A stretch of 64,000 bases of DNA from Takifugu bimaculatus (GCA_004026145.2 CP034975.1:2396398-2460397), one strand, 5' to 3'. Shown: positions 1 to 12,600, counted from the stretch's first letter. Notes: a model not told the origin generated them from the sequence alone. Made by a program: numbers and translations.

Positions 1-853
1 GTCGCATGTCAGACAGCAAACTGGGAGGAGGGGGACTGGTGGATTTGGGCATCTACCCACTTCAGTTTGCCTTCATGGTTTTTAAAGGGGAGAAACCAGA
101 GTCCATCCACGCAAGTGGCCATTGTTTAGAAACAGGTACCTGTCTCAAAACTGCTAATGTAATTGCCATTTCATAATAACCTCAGAGAAAATGAGCCGAA
201 ATCCTAATCAAGAGACAAGCTTCAACATTTTATAAACAAGTCATGAATGAACTTGTGCTAATTCTCTTATTTAGGTGTTGATGATACAGCAGTTGTGGTG
301 CTCAAATTCTCTGGAAACAGGCTGGCTGTTTGCACCTGTTCAATCAGCATGAAGCTGGTCTCTGATGCTGTTATTGTTGGAACAAAAGGCACTATAAAGG
401 TAAGAGGAGAAAAAACATTTCCACACAATAAGACATCTGCAATGATAAAGGAGCAGTTTTGTAATAAGAAGTCACGTGTGGGTTGTTTCCACTCCAGCTG
501 CCCCACCACATGTGGTGCCCCACCGAATTGGAAGTAAATGGGAAGGAAATGCACTTTCCCCTGCCATAGACCGACCTGCCTCTGAACTATGTCCACAGTG
601 CAGGTTTACGATATGAAGGTGAAGAGGTCAGACGCTGCCTGCTCAAAGGTACAAACTAAAAAAGGTCCAAGTCTGCCCATTTATTGCTGCACAAGTTCAG
701 CAACATAATATTAATTAATGTGCAATTACATCATCCCTGCTAGGTTTGAAGGAGAGTACAGAGATGCCGTGGGCTCATTCCATCCTGTTAACAGAAACCC
801 TGGATGAAGCCAGAAGGCAGATGGGAGTGATATATGACCAGGACAAACTCTAG
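1..853 (+). CDS. dhdh: 3' part of trans-1,2-dihydrobenzene-1,2-diol dehydrogenase (dimeric dihydrodiol dehydrogenase), with an in-frame stop
   Basis: The family is a cytosolic NAD(P)-dependent Gfo/Idh/MocA oxidoreductase that oxidises dihydrodiols and also acts on D-xylose. Visible exons are 1-135 (5' end outside the window), 275-399, 498-648 and 744-853. Phases agree at every junction and all introns are GT-AG. The first exon reads LGGGGLVDLGIYPLQF, matching the human GGGALLDIGIYCVQF segment. Later landmarks are ETG/VDDTAVV across the first junction, CSISMKLVSDAVIVGTKG, HHMWCPTELEV, and a C-terminus ending MGVIYDQDKL before TAG at 851-853. These belong to the C-terminal alpha/beta domain; the Rossmann domain lies upstream of the window. 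Oddity: codon 567-569 is TAG in the third visible exon, and the frame continues convincingly after it (LNYVHSAGLRYEGEEVRR). This is therefore a nonsense substitution rather than a frameshift: either a broken copy, a loss-of-function allele or a base error. Family call is firm; functional state is open. Confidence 0.86.
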
Positions 854-958
854 AGTTTGCCAACTCTAAACAAAAAAACAAAAGAATTACATTTCCAATA
901 TCCTGGTTATGCATACATTGAGGCTCAGTAGCTGACTTTTGGGTTTTGATTAAGGTGA

Positions 959-964
959 AATAAA
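959..964 (+). terminator. dhdh: poly(A) signal of dhdh
   Basis: AATAAA lies about 105 bases after the dhdh stop codon, which is a normal distance for a short 3' UTR. Confidence 0.5.
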
Positions 965-1036
965 ATTAAGAATGTCTACTAACCTGTTAGGTAGGAGGAA
1001 TTTATTTATTTTATAGCATGTTTGTTTCCAAAATAG

Positions 1037-1070
1037 ATACATTTTTTTCTTATATACATTTTTTTCTTAT
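1037..1070. repeat. 17-base tandem duplication
   Basis: Two exact adjacent copies of ATACATTTTTTTCTTAT lie in the dhdh-pofut2 intergenic stretch. Confidence 0.8.
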
Positions 1071-1177
1071 TTGGCTGAGTGATTCAACTGTCATACTTGG
1101 CTGAATAGTGGCAACTTTAAGGGGTAGAGTAATAAAGGTAAAGAATGAACCTTGGTTTGTTTGATTGGTTTGTCAGA

Positions 1178-1238
1178 GGGATGGATGGATGGATGGATGG
1201 ATGGATGGATGGATGGATGGATGGATGGATGGATGGAC
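1178..1238. repeat. (ATGG)n microsatellite
   Basis: About fifteen uninterrupted copies of the tetranucleotide ATGG. On the reverse strand it creates an artefactual reading frame encoding Ser-Ile-His-Pro repeats, which is not a gene. Confidence 0.95.
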
Positions 1239-1544
1239 TTTTGTTCTGATGATTTTCCATGCTTCACCAACTCAATAGATGTCATTACAATTCGGAGTAA
1301 TTTGGAGTGAGTTGCAGTATTTTGTTTTCACCACAGAGAGGCAGAATGTTCAGGCCAAGAATATGCGCTGCGTCATCACTCTTTGTTTTCACCCACGTTC
1401 TTTTTTTTAATTGTCAGCTAAATCCACTCTGAGTGGAAAAGGCGTGCGTGAGTTCGTTTGGAACCTAACATATACATTCAGAGTGCCACAATAGTTAATG
1501 GCAGCCTGCGCATAACTACACGTATTTAGTGCGTCAGCATCTTA

Positions 1545-1552
1545 TGACGTCA
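1545..1552. promoter_or_regulatory. pofut2: Consensus cAMP response element upstream of pofut2
   Basis: A perfect palindromic TGACGTCA lies about 240 bases before the pofut2 start codon, in a stretch with several CpGs. It is a plausible CREB/ATF site of the pofut2 promoter. The rest of 854-1783 holds the dhdh poly(A) signal and two simple repeats; I see no gene in it. Confidence 0.45.
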
Positions 1553-1783
1553 AATCGACGCGACTTAAACTGGCCCTTCTAAATGATTGAAAACTAACAT
1601 TTGAGTCAATTTACCGAGACTAATGCGTTTAACACATGGATAAGTGGTTCAGGAACTGCGAGGCCATCAAAAGATTAGGGTTTTTCAGTCCGCAGCCATG
1701 TCGTCGTGTCAGGGACTGACGGTTGCTCGGCAACTGTTGAGACGCTTTTCGGTTTATCCGGAAGTGCGTTGCTCAGAGGAAAT

Positions 1784-4700
1784 ATGGCGCACCGTGCAGT
1801 GCATATACTCCGGTTATGGACTGCTACACTTTACTCTTGTACGTTATCAGTTTCGTTTATGCTCGTCACTCTTGTTGCATTTAACGCAGCGAACGCCGAC
1901 GATGTCTTTAGTGCAAGTCACACGGCGACAGCATCCACCTCCATGGCGAGGGATGTGCGGTAAGTTTTCACTGGTTGCTAATTTAGCAAACAAAAGCTAA
2001 CGCAAAACTAGTGGTGTATATTCATCGAAACACTTCTAGTTTTTATGACACTTCACTTGTACCCCTTTTTAGATCAGAGTGTAGTGTCTGTGATCGTTTT
2101 CCCGTTTAAAGGACTATTAACATTCAAGTAGTCACAAATACATTTTTTCTGTGAATATTTGTAAATACTCTCTTTACCTCCCCGTGTGACTATAATGAAT
2201 TACTGCTATTAATAGAATACCAATTTAACTTAAAACATGAAGTGTCAAGACAGTTTCACGTTGGCTGAGAGGTGTGTTTTTTTTTAAAAAGGTAACAAAG
2301 GTAACAAAAATAGTATACTTACTAAACCCATAGGGTCTAGCAAAGATTTTTGAAAAGCTGGATATTACAGAAAGAAACTATAATGACTATATTAGCTATA
2401 ATAACATATACTATAGCTTTACCAACAACAACAATAAGGAGAAGAATAATAAAAAGAAGTAATCTGTTCAGCCAGCAGCGATGGTGCTGGTATATAAATG
2501 TCTTATTTGTATTTTTTTTTCATTTTTGTTCAACCCCCATTGTGTGTAGAATAAACCTTGAATAATAAAAAACTATTAATAATATATCCAAGGTAGTTTT
2601 CTATGTCATATTAATAATATACATAATAACAACACATTTTTTAAAGTTACAAATAATCTCTTACCTTTAGGGAATGGACTGTTTCCTCTTTATTCCTGTT
2701 ATGAGGTTAAAGATTTTTGCCTCTTCCACTGTTGCTTGGGGGGGGTTGTGCAGTCTTGACTGTGAAAGACAATATATCAATGATGTTCAGTTGGATTACA
2801 TTTTGTCATTGACGAATGAGCTGTTCCATTGGCTATTCTTGAAGCTGGAGCTCTTGACCTCTCTCATCACTTTAGGTACCTGTTGTATGATGTAAACCCT
2901 CCGGAGGGCTTCAATCTGCGGAGAGATGTCTACATTCGAATGGCCTCCCTGGTTAAGACGCTGACTAAAGATGGAGATGACTGGGTATTGGTACTTCCCC
3001 CGTGGGGTCGGCTCTATCACTGGCAAAGCCCTGATATCTACCAGCTGCGCATCCCGTGGGGAGAGTTCTTCAGTCTCACCAGCCTGCAGGTCAATGTTCC
3101 TGTCATTGAGTATGAGGAATTCATTGCTGGTAAGTTTCTAATATTGTTGATCCAGAATTTGAAAGTATTCTTGTTTTTAGTCAATTTAACACAGATTCTT
3201 TTAAGTCACCACAAGTCTAATTTCTTCAGATTTTGCGCATTAAAGCCAAACGGCCTTTCACATTTTGTTCTCCCCTTTGTGTACAGAGAACGGAGGCCCG
3301 TTCATAGACCAGGTTTTGGTCCTGCAGAACTATGCTGAAGGTTGGACAGATGGGAAATGGGAAGAAAAAGTAGATAAACGGCCATGCATTGAGAAGCTGA
3401 TCTACTCCAAAGATAAACAGGGCTATTATAGGTAAAGAAGTTTTAACTGCAATGGCAAAATAATAATTTTAACAGTTGTAGATCTTTCAAATAATTACAC
3501 TCATCTTCATTTTTCTGCATTCATATTTAGCCTCTAGCCTTTACCTGATTCTGATATGAATCTGTTTGTCTGCCTTGATTCCAAGGGGCTGGTTTTGGGG
3601 TTATGAGGAGACAAGAGCTCGAAATGTAACTTGTATATCAGCCCAAGGCCATGCATCTATCATGGCTCCAGTTCTCCAGAAAAACATCACAGTGACGTGA
3701 GTAGCAGTTGAGCAGCATTACCGTGGAAACATACTCTGAGGCTCCACACGCAAACACAGTGTGGATACATTTATGAAGCACACCAAAGCATTTTCATATG
3801 CAACACTGTTAACGTTACATTAAAATAGAGTTTCGTTGTACTTTTATTACAAGCTGCTGGCGTCAGACTGCACCTCATCGTCAATGTATGCATCATTTGT
3901 GTCACAGATCTGTAATGCTGGACCGTGCCGAGACCCTCCTCCACGATCACTACGCTGGGAAGGATTACTGGGATGTAAGAGGTGATCGGTTATACATTTC
4001 TGTTTTTTTTAACGCCTCAAGTCTAACATCATGCAAATCTGTGTTTGAGGCAGACGCGCCGCAGTATGGTCTTTGCTAAGCACCTGCGGCTCATAGGGGA
4101 TAACTTCAGGGCAACACACCTGAACTCGACAGATATAAGCGACAGCACCGTTTACAGTGAGGACTGGACCCGCATGAAAGTGAGTGACCCTTGAACTAAG
4201 CACACTTTATTTTGACAGTTCATTTTTGCACCATTCACAAAACTGTTGACAAAGTCACTTTGGAAATCAACAAGACGCTAATAACAGTCTTCATCTGCAT
4301 GTTCTTGTGCTGTTTGGGGGAAAATGTGTCTCCTCAGGCTAAGCTAGGCTCAGCGAAAGGGGGACCGTATCTTGGTGTCCATCTGCGAAGGAAGGATTTT
4401 ATCTGGGGTCATAGAGAAGATGTCCCCAGCCTTAAGGGAGCCGTCAAAAAAATACGCAGCTTGATGAAGAAGCACAAACTTGACAAGGTTTTCTTGGCAA
4501 CAGATGCAGATGGGGGAGGTGAGGACATAAAGACATAAATGTAAAAGGGTTATCAGAACAATTCATATAATTAGGTGAATAATAAAAACAGTGGTCTGTT
4601 CATTTTCTCATTTAATCGATGCAAACTGGTGCCAAATCTTTTAGAACTGAAAGAGCTGAAGAGGTTGTTACCAGAAATGTTGCGGTTTGATCCCTCAATA

Positions 4701-5406
4701 GAAGACCTGGAGCTCCTTAAAGATGGAGGAGTGGCCATAATTGACCAGTGGATTTGTGCTCATGCGAGGTAAATTCCATATCCCATTTCTGTTGTTAAAA
4801 AACTGTAAAAGCTCATTTCATTCTTGGCTTTTTGGTATCAGGCAATAAGTTAGCACTTGTTAGCATAATGACTATTTCTATGGCCAAAGAACCAATCCTT
4901 TCAATAAAGACACATCATTTTATAGATATTGGTTGCAGTAATACACATGTCATAGTGAATTTGTATTGACTAAATAAGTTTGAATGCATTTCCCCCTAAA
5001 TTCACTCTAGATTACCTTGACATTGCTAGATGTTGCTAGATGAAGATGTTCTGGCACCTTCCCCTACCAAAACACCTTCCATAGATCAAATATCTCTCAT
5101 TTCTAAATCAATTCTACATTACTTAAATGTAAAAGATGTCTTTGTCTTCATTCCACACGGTTTAAATTAAGAGCACAATAGGTTGAATACAACCGTTTCA
5201 ACTGTGGTTCCTCTTGTCAGTAGGTTCCTTTTAACTGTACCTTTATTTTCAGATTCTTCATTGGAACTTCGGTGTCTACTTTCTCATTCCGGATCCATGA
5301 AGAGAGGGAGATCCTGGGATTTGATCCTAAAACTACGTACAACCGTTTCTGCGGAGACTCTGAGAAAGAATGTGAACAGCCGACACACTGGAAAATAGTT
5401 TACTGA
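1784..5406 (+). CDS. pofut2: GDP-fucose protein O-fucosyltransferase 2, nine exons, complete
   Basis: This ER-lumen enzyme (CAZy GT68) transfers fucose from GDP-fucose to Ser/Thr of folded thrombospondin type 1 repeats. Exons: 1784-1959, 2876-3129, 3287-3431, 3586-3696, 3908-3974, 4054-4179, 4338-4518, 4645-4768, 5253-5406. They total 1,338 bases, or 445 codons plus TGA (human about 429). All junction phases agree. I chose ATG 1784 because it has A at -3 and G at +4 and opens a hydrophobic signal sequence (LYSCTLSVSFMLVTLVAFNA); the frame upstream has no other ATG. Conserved landmarks: YLLYDVNPPEGFN (its Glu corresponds to the human catalytic base, Glu54), PPWGRLYHWQSP, GGPYLGVHLRRKDF (GDP-fucose-binding Arg region), FFIGTSVSTFSFRIHEERE, and a C-terminus ending THWKIVY. 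It shows no disruption. No ER-retrieval tail is seen, as in the human protein. Confidence 0.96.
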
Positions 5407-5768
5407 TGCAGTCACCAACGGTCTTCTCACACACAAGTGCCAGAAGTATTAGGTCAAATAACATTCACATGGATGAATCTATTCACAGTATTTTAAATGT
5501 TTTGGTTTTTTTTTCTTTAACTATTTGTGCAATCTGGTCTTCAGTGACCACTGTGACTGAACCTCGTAGTGAACAGGTCAAACCAAACATGTCCGACTGT
5601 GACTTCATAGATTTAAGCTGCAAATTTTCCTGTTGTGCGTTTGAGATGGATGTGTTTATTTTATGTGATTTCCTTTCTTTCCCCTGAACACCAGCACCAC
5701 TGAGGGTTTGGTTTTGGTTCGACGTTTCCGTTTTTTACCATCTCTAAACTTGAACAATTTGAAATAAA
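5407..5768 (+). other. pofut2: pofut2 3' UTR with poly(A) signal
   Basis: AATAAA lies at 5763-5768, about 360 bases after the stop codon. I see no coding potential between the stop codon and that signal. A further AATAAA near 6195 could serve a longer transcript. Confidence 0.5.
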
Positions 5769-6840
5769 TTAGCACGTGATGCCGTTTTATACCGTCATAA
5801 ACATTATTTTAAAAAGAAAACAAGCTAAGATCGGGGAAATATGTACTCAGTATTTTTGTTCCTTCTATTTAATGGTGGAATTTTCAGAACTTTTAAGTTA
5901 TCCTGTTTTTTAAATAACTGATCTTGGACACTAATCTCCAACCTTTATTATAAGGAACAAATGTGACTTATTACAGTATGCCAAACAGAAAGTGAGAAAA
6001 TTATTTTATTTTGAAGATGTGTGTATGTTTTCTTGCTTTCACTTCTCAAATCACAGCTATGATTTATTTTTTAAAGGAGAACAAATTATACATACATATT
6101 AAAAGATCCACATTGAAGCTATTCTTGTCTGTGTTGTCCATATTTATGCTGTCATCCTTGTGCCTGCTCGAGTCCAAGACATTCCATTCGGAAAATAAAA
6201 GAAACATCAATTGTGGGTTATTCTTGCTGCTTTCTTTGGGTTCATCTATCCGGGTCTTTTTTTTCTTTCTTTTACTGGCAAGTTTATCACCACGGTGGTG
6301 TCCAGCGCCCCCTTTTGGCGGGAGCAGAACCCAGGTCAGGCACTGATCTCATCGGCTTACAAGAAACATTCTTGGAAAACAGGTTTCGTAAAGTTAAATA
6401 TAAAACGTCACAGGCGAACAACCCAAGCAAAGTTAAATAGATATGTTAAAAATATGCTAATTCTCCTTAGGAATATTGCCCATCAACGCCTTCTGAATGG
6501 AAAACCAATTCCATATTGTCCTTAAAACCGTATTATTCTATAATAAGCTTTGAAACGCTGCGTGCATTGTATTATTGTTTGCCTCTTCGTCTTTTCCCTT
6601 TGCACACAGTCAGAAGATGGGTATAGTCTAGAGAATATATTCTCCCAGTGATATTTCCCAGAAGATGCCATGTGTTCCCCCCACCTGAGACCCACCACCT
6701 CAACAACAGCTCAGCTTGTTGCCTTCCAATTCACATCAGCACAGCCTTGTCTTGTCAGCTGCATTCACAAAGACTAAAAACGTATGTTTTTGTCACGGTT
6801 TCCTAAGTAAATGATACAAAAGTTGATTTTACGCGTCTAG
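5769..6840. other. Intergenic stretch between pofut2 and the abca12 promoter
   Basis: AT-rich sequence. A frame of about 100 codons at 6211-6525 has no recognisable family, splice structure or conserved motif, and I treat it as chance. I see no RNA gene or transposon remnant. Confidence 0.4.
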
Positions 6841-6865
6841 TTGGGCATTCTCGTTCTCTGGAGGC

Positions 6866-6894
6866 TTACGTCATGGATATATGGCCACGCCCCC
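6866..6894 (+). promoter_or_regulatory. abca12: Probable abca12 promoter elements (CRE-like and GC/CACCC box)
   Basis: TTACGTCAT at 6866-6874 (CREB/ATF or related bZIP type) is followed by CCACGCCCCC at 6885-6894, an Sp1/KLF-type box. They lie in a locally CpG-rich patch just before a likely non-coding first exon. KLF-type sites would fit an epithelial gene, but this is inferred from motif and position only. Confidence 0.4.
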
Positions 6895-6899
6895 GTCGC

Positions 6900-7146
6900 A
6901 CGCGAGAGGTGACAGGTAGATCGGCTCGCGACAGAGGAGAGTTCTCCCAAAGGAAAGTTGTAAACAAAGTGTTTGTTTGGACGAATTCATTTACTTTTGC
7001 CTTATTTTACCTTCTTCGGACACGAATGGAAGTGTCACCTTGCTAGGGGCCCATCTAGCGCCATGACCTTGCTAAGACGTCGCTATTCTGTCCGATAACA
7101 AAAAGTGGAACCATTAAAAGAAAATTGAAAGAACCAGCGCAGACAG
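6900..7146 (+). other. abca12: Probable non-coding first exon of abca12 (5' UTR)
   Basis: The CpG-rich patch ends in AGACAG followed by GTATGT at 7147, a good splice donor. The next acceptor in a compatible place is TTTCTAG at 8052-8058, 12 bases before the abca12 start codon. No open frame with a family resemblance crosses it. The left end is a guess because the transcription start cannot be read from sequence. Confidence 0.4.
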
Positions 7147-8070
7147 GTATGTTACCTTCCTAAAAACCAGTTCGCTTACAGAAATAAACTGTCATTTTTA
7201 AAAATTTGTTAAGTACTTCCCATAAATGTTACCACCAATCTACAGTATGAAGCATGTAAAGGCTGTAGACTTCCTATGTGTGCGGATATAGTGTTGCTAA
7301 ACCAATTTAAAAAAGACACTAAAATACACTTTTGGAATGAGGTTAAAGTTTTACCGCCGAGGGAATGTAAATGCATTTCTATTATATATTTAAATGTTTT
7401 AACAGTATATATCAGTAACATTTTGACCAACTGTCAGTATAAAATTAATTATTTTAACTGTCGCATCATCCCGATTTCTGACCAAAAAATTAAAGAAGAG
7501 ACAATCTGCGAGATTCGCAAGCAAAATTAAGGAAAAATGTATATTTTCACCATTCTGCTGCTGTACACTAGAGGTCAGTTATGATTTTGCCAGCAATTTA
7601 TGTTAACATATTGCTATCACAAAAGAATAAAAGCCACTTTATTATTGTGGGAAATGGCAGAAAAGATGATCCACATTCTAAATTTCCTCCAACAGTAGCA
7701 ACAAAAGAAAGAATGATGAAAGCACGTCTTTCTTTAAAACCGGCATTAGAACAACTGTTGTTAAGGAAAGTCAAGAGATAAAGAGGTAGAAGATGGATGG
7801 AAGTTAAATTAAAATCTAAACCTGAAAGAGTTAAAACTCAACATGGTAAAAAAAAAGAAACTGTTCACACAAAATTCACAAGATTATTTGATGTGTTTGC
7901 AGGAAGGTCTCCACTTTAAGAAACTAATATTCAATGAGTTCTCGAACAGAGATGGTAGAATTTAGCATGTCCCCCCACTAGGCACTTGTTAATTGTCACT
8001 TCCTTCTCCACCACTGCTACCACTTACAACTATTGACATTATTTTGTGTTCTTTCTAGCCTCTGCTGCAT

Positions 8071-9641
8071 ATGGCCTTTTTCCAGCAGCTACGTCTTCTT
8101 CTTTGGAAGAACTGGTTGACCATCATCAGACAGCCAGTGAGTGACCCTGAAAAAAGTTCTTCTTTGTTTTTTAAGAGCTCAGTAGTGTTTGAATTCTGCA
8201 GCATTGATTCCTGCTCTCTTTGACAGCTATGGTCACTGACTCTGATCACCTGGCCTTTGATCATCTTCATCATCATTGCTGTCACCCGCTCCAACTTTCC
8301 TCCCGTCCTGAAAGACACATGTGAGTGTAAAAGAAAAAGAACTAGACGGCAGGGAGCAAGTGGTCCTTACGAAAGTGCCTGTACATCTCCAGTTTGTTAC
8401 TCAGTTTAATTTTCGTTTTTTGTTAAAGAAGAACACAATCTGAATGTGGGAAAATTCAGTAATTACGTAAGTGATGTGATCATTTCTGTGGCGGCGACAC
8501 ACCAAGGGACATTGGTTCAATACCAAAGTAAAGACAAACATTAAGCCCTTTAGATGTGCACTCTGTCACAATGTTTGTATTCCCTTTTTAATACAGAATT
8601 GAAATATGCGCCATTGATTTATTTGAATGGGAGTGAACATGAAAGAGATGGTCGCATAAAGAATCTGACAGCCATTGATTCTTGTGAAATGATTGATGGT
8701 CTTTGAGGGAGGGGCATCATTCGTGGTTACCTGAACAACCGGTCTGTGTATCAGTTTTATCAAGCAAAGTTGCAAACCTTATAAATGTACATTTAATGAG
8801 TGGAAGCCGGAGTATCTTTAAAGATCTTAATCCTTTTCCTGGCACTCCCACTATTTTTCCACCCTTTTTTCTGAGGCTCAGTTCTGGGAATGTAATTTAA
8901 TAACGTGGTTACCCACTAAAATGTCTTTTCAGTCCAGCAGAACAAAAGGAACAAACATTTTCAGACCTCTGTGTTTCCTGAATGGCCAGTTTCAGTTGTA
9001 AAGGAGGAAGTATTAGATATTTACTAGTTACCGGTAATAGTTATTTTCTATGTTGCTGATGTGCTAACGGAGACAAATCTGTTCCCTTTCAAACACTCAC
9101 CTCTGTACTGACGGCGTTTAACCTCGGTGATTAATTTGTTTGCAGTTCCACTTGTGTAAACGTCATGAAATCCTATGTCTCCTGCTGTGTGTGTATTGTG
9201 AAGCCTATATATTTAAAGGTTACCGGTACTTCTTCCACAAATAGCACAATTTAGACTTGGGTGTTCTGTTTATGTTGCCATGTTGAGTTTGAGATAATAC
9301 CAGCAGGTAAAAATATTATAAAGGTCACTGTGGTCAGAGTGGCTTGAGTGTAATCTGACCTTCACTGATTTTCCTGCACCACAAGAGAAAACTAAGAACT
9401 AGTTGAAATTAAAACCGTAATAGCATTTGTGTGATTCAGGTCAGGGGACATTAAGGTTGATAAAGCTGTTATTAGTATTTAAACTCTATGTCCTGTCCTC
9501 CCCAGGCTATGTGGAACCTCGGAACCTTCCCAGCACTGGCTTCTTCCCTTTCCTACAAACCCTCATGTGCAACACAGACAGCAACTGCCATAACACATCA
9601 CATCAGGTGGACACAACGGCATCAAAACAGGGCAACACAAG
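8071..9641 (+). CDS. abca12: abca12 exons 1-3: cytosolic N-terminus, first transmembrane helix, start of loop 1
   Basis: Exons are 8071-8136, 8227-8320 and 9506-9641. The start ATG has G at +4 but C at -3. It is chosen because the peptide that follows aligns with the human N-terminus. Transmembrane helix 1 is in exon 2 (LWSLTLITWPLIIFIIIAV). Exon 3 begins with the invariant ABCA12 segment RNLPSTGFFPFLQTL followed by a Cys/Asn-rich stretch. Exon 3 ends in phase 2 at the donor AG/GTACC; reading on would meet a stop, so the exon must end there or earlier. Confidence 0.88.
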
Positions 9642-12600
9642 GTACCATAGTTAACAGCAAAATGGTAAATGGGCGATTAGCCAGCAACTAAGCACGATAA
9701 CTTCAGTATTGCTGCTTTCACGAGGTAAAATAAATAACAAGCGATCAGAAGATGCGTGAGATGAAGGACGTGCGATTCCGTGCAACCAGAAAAACATCTT
9801 ATCTCTCAACAGAGAGGCATGATCTTTAGTCCATCTGCATTTTTCTCTTTTGTTGGCTGTTGAAGCGGCAGGTGATTGTGGAGGCACATGTGCTAATGGA
9901 AACTCAGCTTCTTTTCTTTTGCTCAAGTATGAAATACCAGCAACAGTTAGACAAAAGATGTTCTCTGGTGCTGGACCAGCTGCCTTTTGTTTCCCAAGCT
10001 GTCTCGCTGCCAGTGTGAATACTAGAAAAACATGACTCATAATGAACCACCTGTGGTTTGCACCTATTTTAAAGGATTATATATATATACCTGCCCACTA
10101 ATGCTAACTCACAGTGAAGCACTTGGCCTGCAGCTTTGGCCTCGTATGGATGACCACAGGAATGGGCAGATGCGGGATGGAAAAGCGTCAAAGATATCGA
10201 TACTGAATTGCTTTCAGGAGCCATTTCTCACAGAATCAAACTCTGAATCTGGATCTGAAGGATCCTTCCCTCGGTTACGGGTTCATTAATTATCTCCAGT
10301 ATGTCCCAGTAATTGCATGTTCTTACTAATCAAGGATGGGCATAAAAAAGAGAGAAACAAACACATTTTTAAAAAGCAACACAAGAGAAGTACATAGGAC
10401 AAATGATTCAATGTCATATCAATACACACAAGTATGCTTCAAAAATGTCATGCTAAAATAAAGTAAAGTAGATTTTTGCAAACTGCTGATTAAAAGCCCC
10501 CCTCATCCAAACACACTTGGTGGTTGAGTGTGATTAAAAGCAAAGGCAGGTTAATGCCGAGGTAAATGGCTTTAGATTTGTCTCTGCTCATGGCCATTAT
10601 AACCTGAAGGCAGGCTTCTGCATGCTGCTGCTGCCACATTTTTAATAAAAGGCACCAGTGCCACTTTAAGTTGATTAGGGAACATTTGTCTTGGAAGAGT
10701 GAGCCGAAGTTTACTTAGCATTCTAAATGTGGGAACCTGCGCCACCAGTTCCAGTGAGGAACTCCAACAATGGGGCATCTTTCTGCACCTAGGACATATG
10801 GACCTTTCTGTTGCCCTTGTGCTGCAGACAGATCTCCATCTGCTCTTGTCTGTCAGTCCTATTTTGTTCTCCGCTTCTATCACCAGCATCTCAACTATTT
10901 GATGGTTTGGGAACATTTTTCAGGCTTAGCTGCCGTGACAAAAGGTGTGGTAGGCTGTTGTCAAAGAGGAGATAATATCAGAAAATAACCATAGATCTGA
11001 ATCTGGACTACGTGTTTCATCTGACTGGCAGGTCCAAGCGTTCCATTGCTGGAAAACCTAATTGAGGGTGATTTTAAGGTGGCCCTTCCAAGTGACCCAC
11101 AAAACAATCCTGAAACGTTAATCAACATTTTAAACAATGTTTTTGGTAAGTGTTTTCTTTTATACATTCCCGTTCATTATAGCAAAACTGTGATTCATAT
11201 GTTTGATGTGAAATTTCCTACAGCTGCTTTTTAACCACTAATAATCAGTTTCTCGATTTAAAGGCTCATCTTCCCCTGACGTTCCTAAAAATGTGTCGTT
11301 TTGGAACACCAGCACGACTCAGGAAAATCAGGCGGGTTTCCTTAAGCCAATCAGATTTAAAGCAATTGCCGCCGATATTCGATATAATGCACTTTTATTC
11401 CTTTTCTCCACCACTGTGATACCACTGATAATTTGTATTCATGATATCTTTTGCAGGAGGGCTTGGAGCAAATGCTGGAGTCTTGGGATCTGCTGAAAAG
11501 GGGCATTTGCTCCATAATGCTACCCTTGATTAACACAACTTCACCCAGTGCCGCCTCCTACAGCGTGGTCTCGTTCTGCAAGTCCAACTCCACAGTGTTT
11601 GAGATTTCACTCCAGACACTCAACCAGGTTTGTTCTTCTGCTTACTGGCAAACAGCATATGTCTGGTCGATGCTGTCCGGAGTGTGACATTTTCTTTGGT
11701 TCCAGTTCCTGTTGGAGCTGGTGCAGACCAAACCTGATGAGATGGCTACGGTGGCTGGAATGGCGATGTTGGTGTTTGATCAGCTGCAGAATCAGAGCTC
11801 AGTGTGGGACAGTCTGCTAATAATTCCCAAACTCCTCTCCTCCGGTTCTGTTGACCAAGGGATAGACAGCATGAAAGCCCTCCTGACCAATGTACAGAGG
11901 TAATGTGATTAAAATGGTGCCTTGCCTTACTGTATTGTCTTCAATAGTTAGATTTAGATTTTGCGAGTTCGTTGCACATTATTATCTCTTTCTGGAACCA
12001 GGCAGTAGCATTATGGCAACAGTAGTCACTCCCAGGGTTGGGAGTGAGGGCTTGTGTCATTGTGTGACTGATGAGAGAATTTAAGTGGATGTGGTTAACA
12101 CAGAAAAGAAGAAATGTTGTCTTTTTAATGTCAATGGATAGTTTTGAGGAACGGATGGCCGTGGTGGTGAGGAAGTTTAAAAAGGTGTGCAACATCGAGC
12201 AGTCACATAAAGACACGCAAATGGGCCATAATCTGTGGAAAAGAGGTAGAGCGACATTGTAAACAGAGAAGATTGTCAAACGGCGTGAAGAGCGTGCAGG
12301 AGTTTGGCGCTGGAGTTTCTGGGAAAGTATTGAATGTCTTGGCCAAAACTAACTATGTTGTTCTTGCATCTCTGAGAAAAAAAAAAAAATCCTCATGTCT
12401 TGCCTTGTGTAACAGCCTTGATGGTTGACCTTGAAGATAAATAATTAACTAGTCCTGATTTGACGTCACATCTTTTCTCTCTTTATTCACCAGCACGTTA
12501 CGTATCATCGAGAACAGTTTTCCACAAGTCATTGCAACCCTCAGAACGGTTCATCCGGTGCTTGCCAGTGGCATCAACCTGCTCTATTATGCTCAAAACT

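Noticed and set aside
1091..1285. Reverse-strand frame encoding Ser-Ile-His-Pro repeats
   Set aside because: It is the translation of an (ATGG) microsatellite.
1706..1783. Upstream in-frame extension of pofut2
   Set aside because: The extension begins at GTG, not ATG. ATG 1784 has a good context and starts the signal peptide.
6211..6525. A 104-codon frame between pofut2 and abca12
   Set aside because: No family resemblance, no splice or promoter context, and several overlapping frames are equally open in the region.
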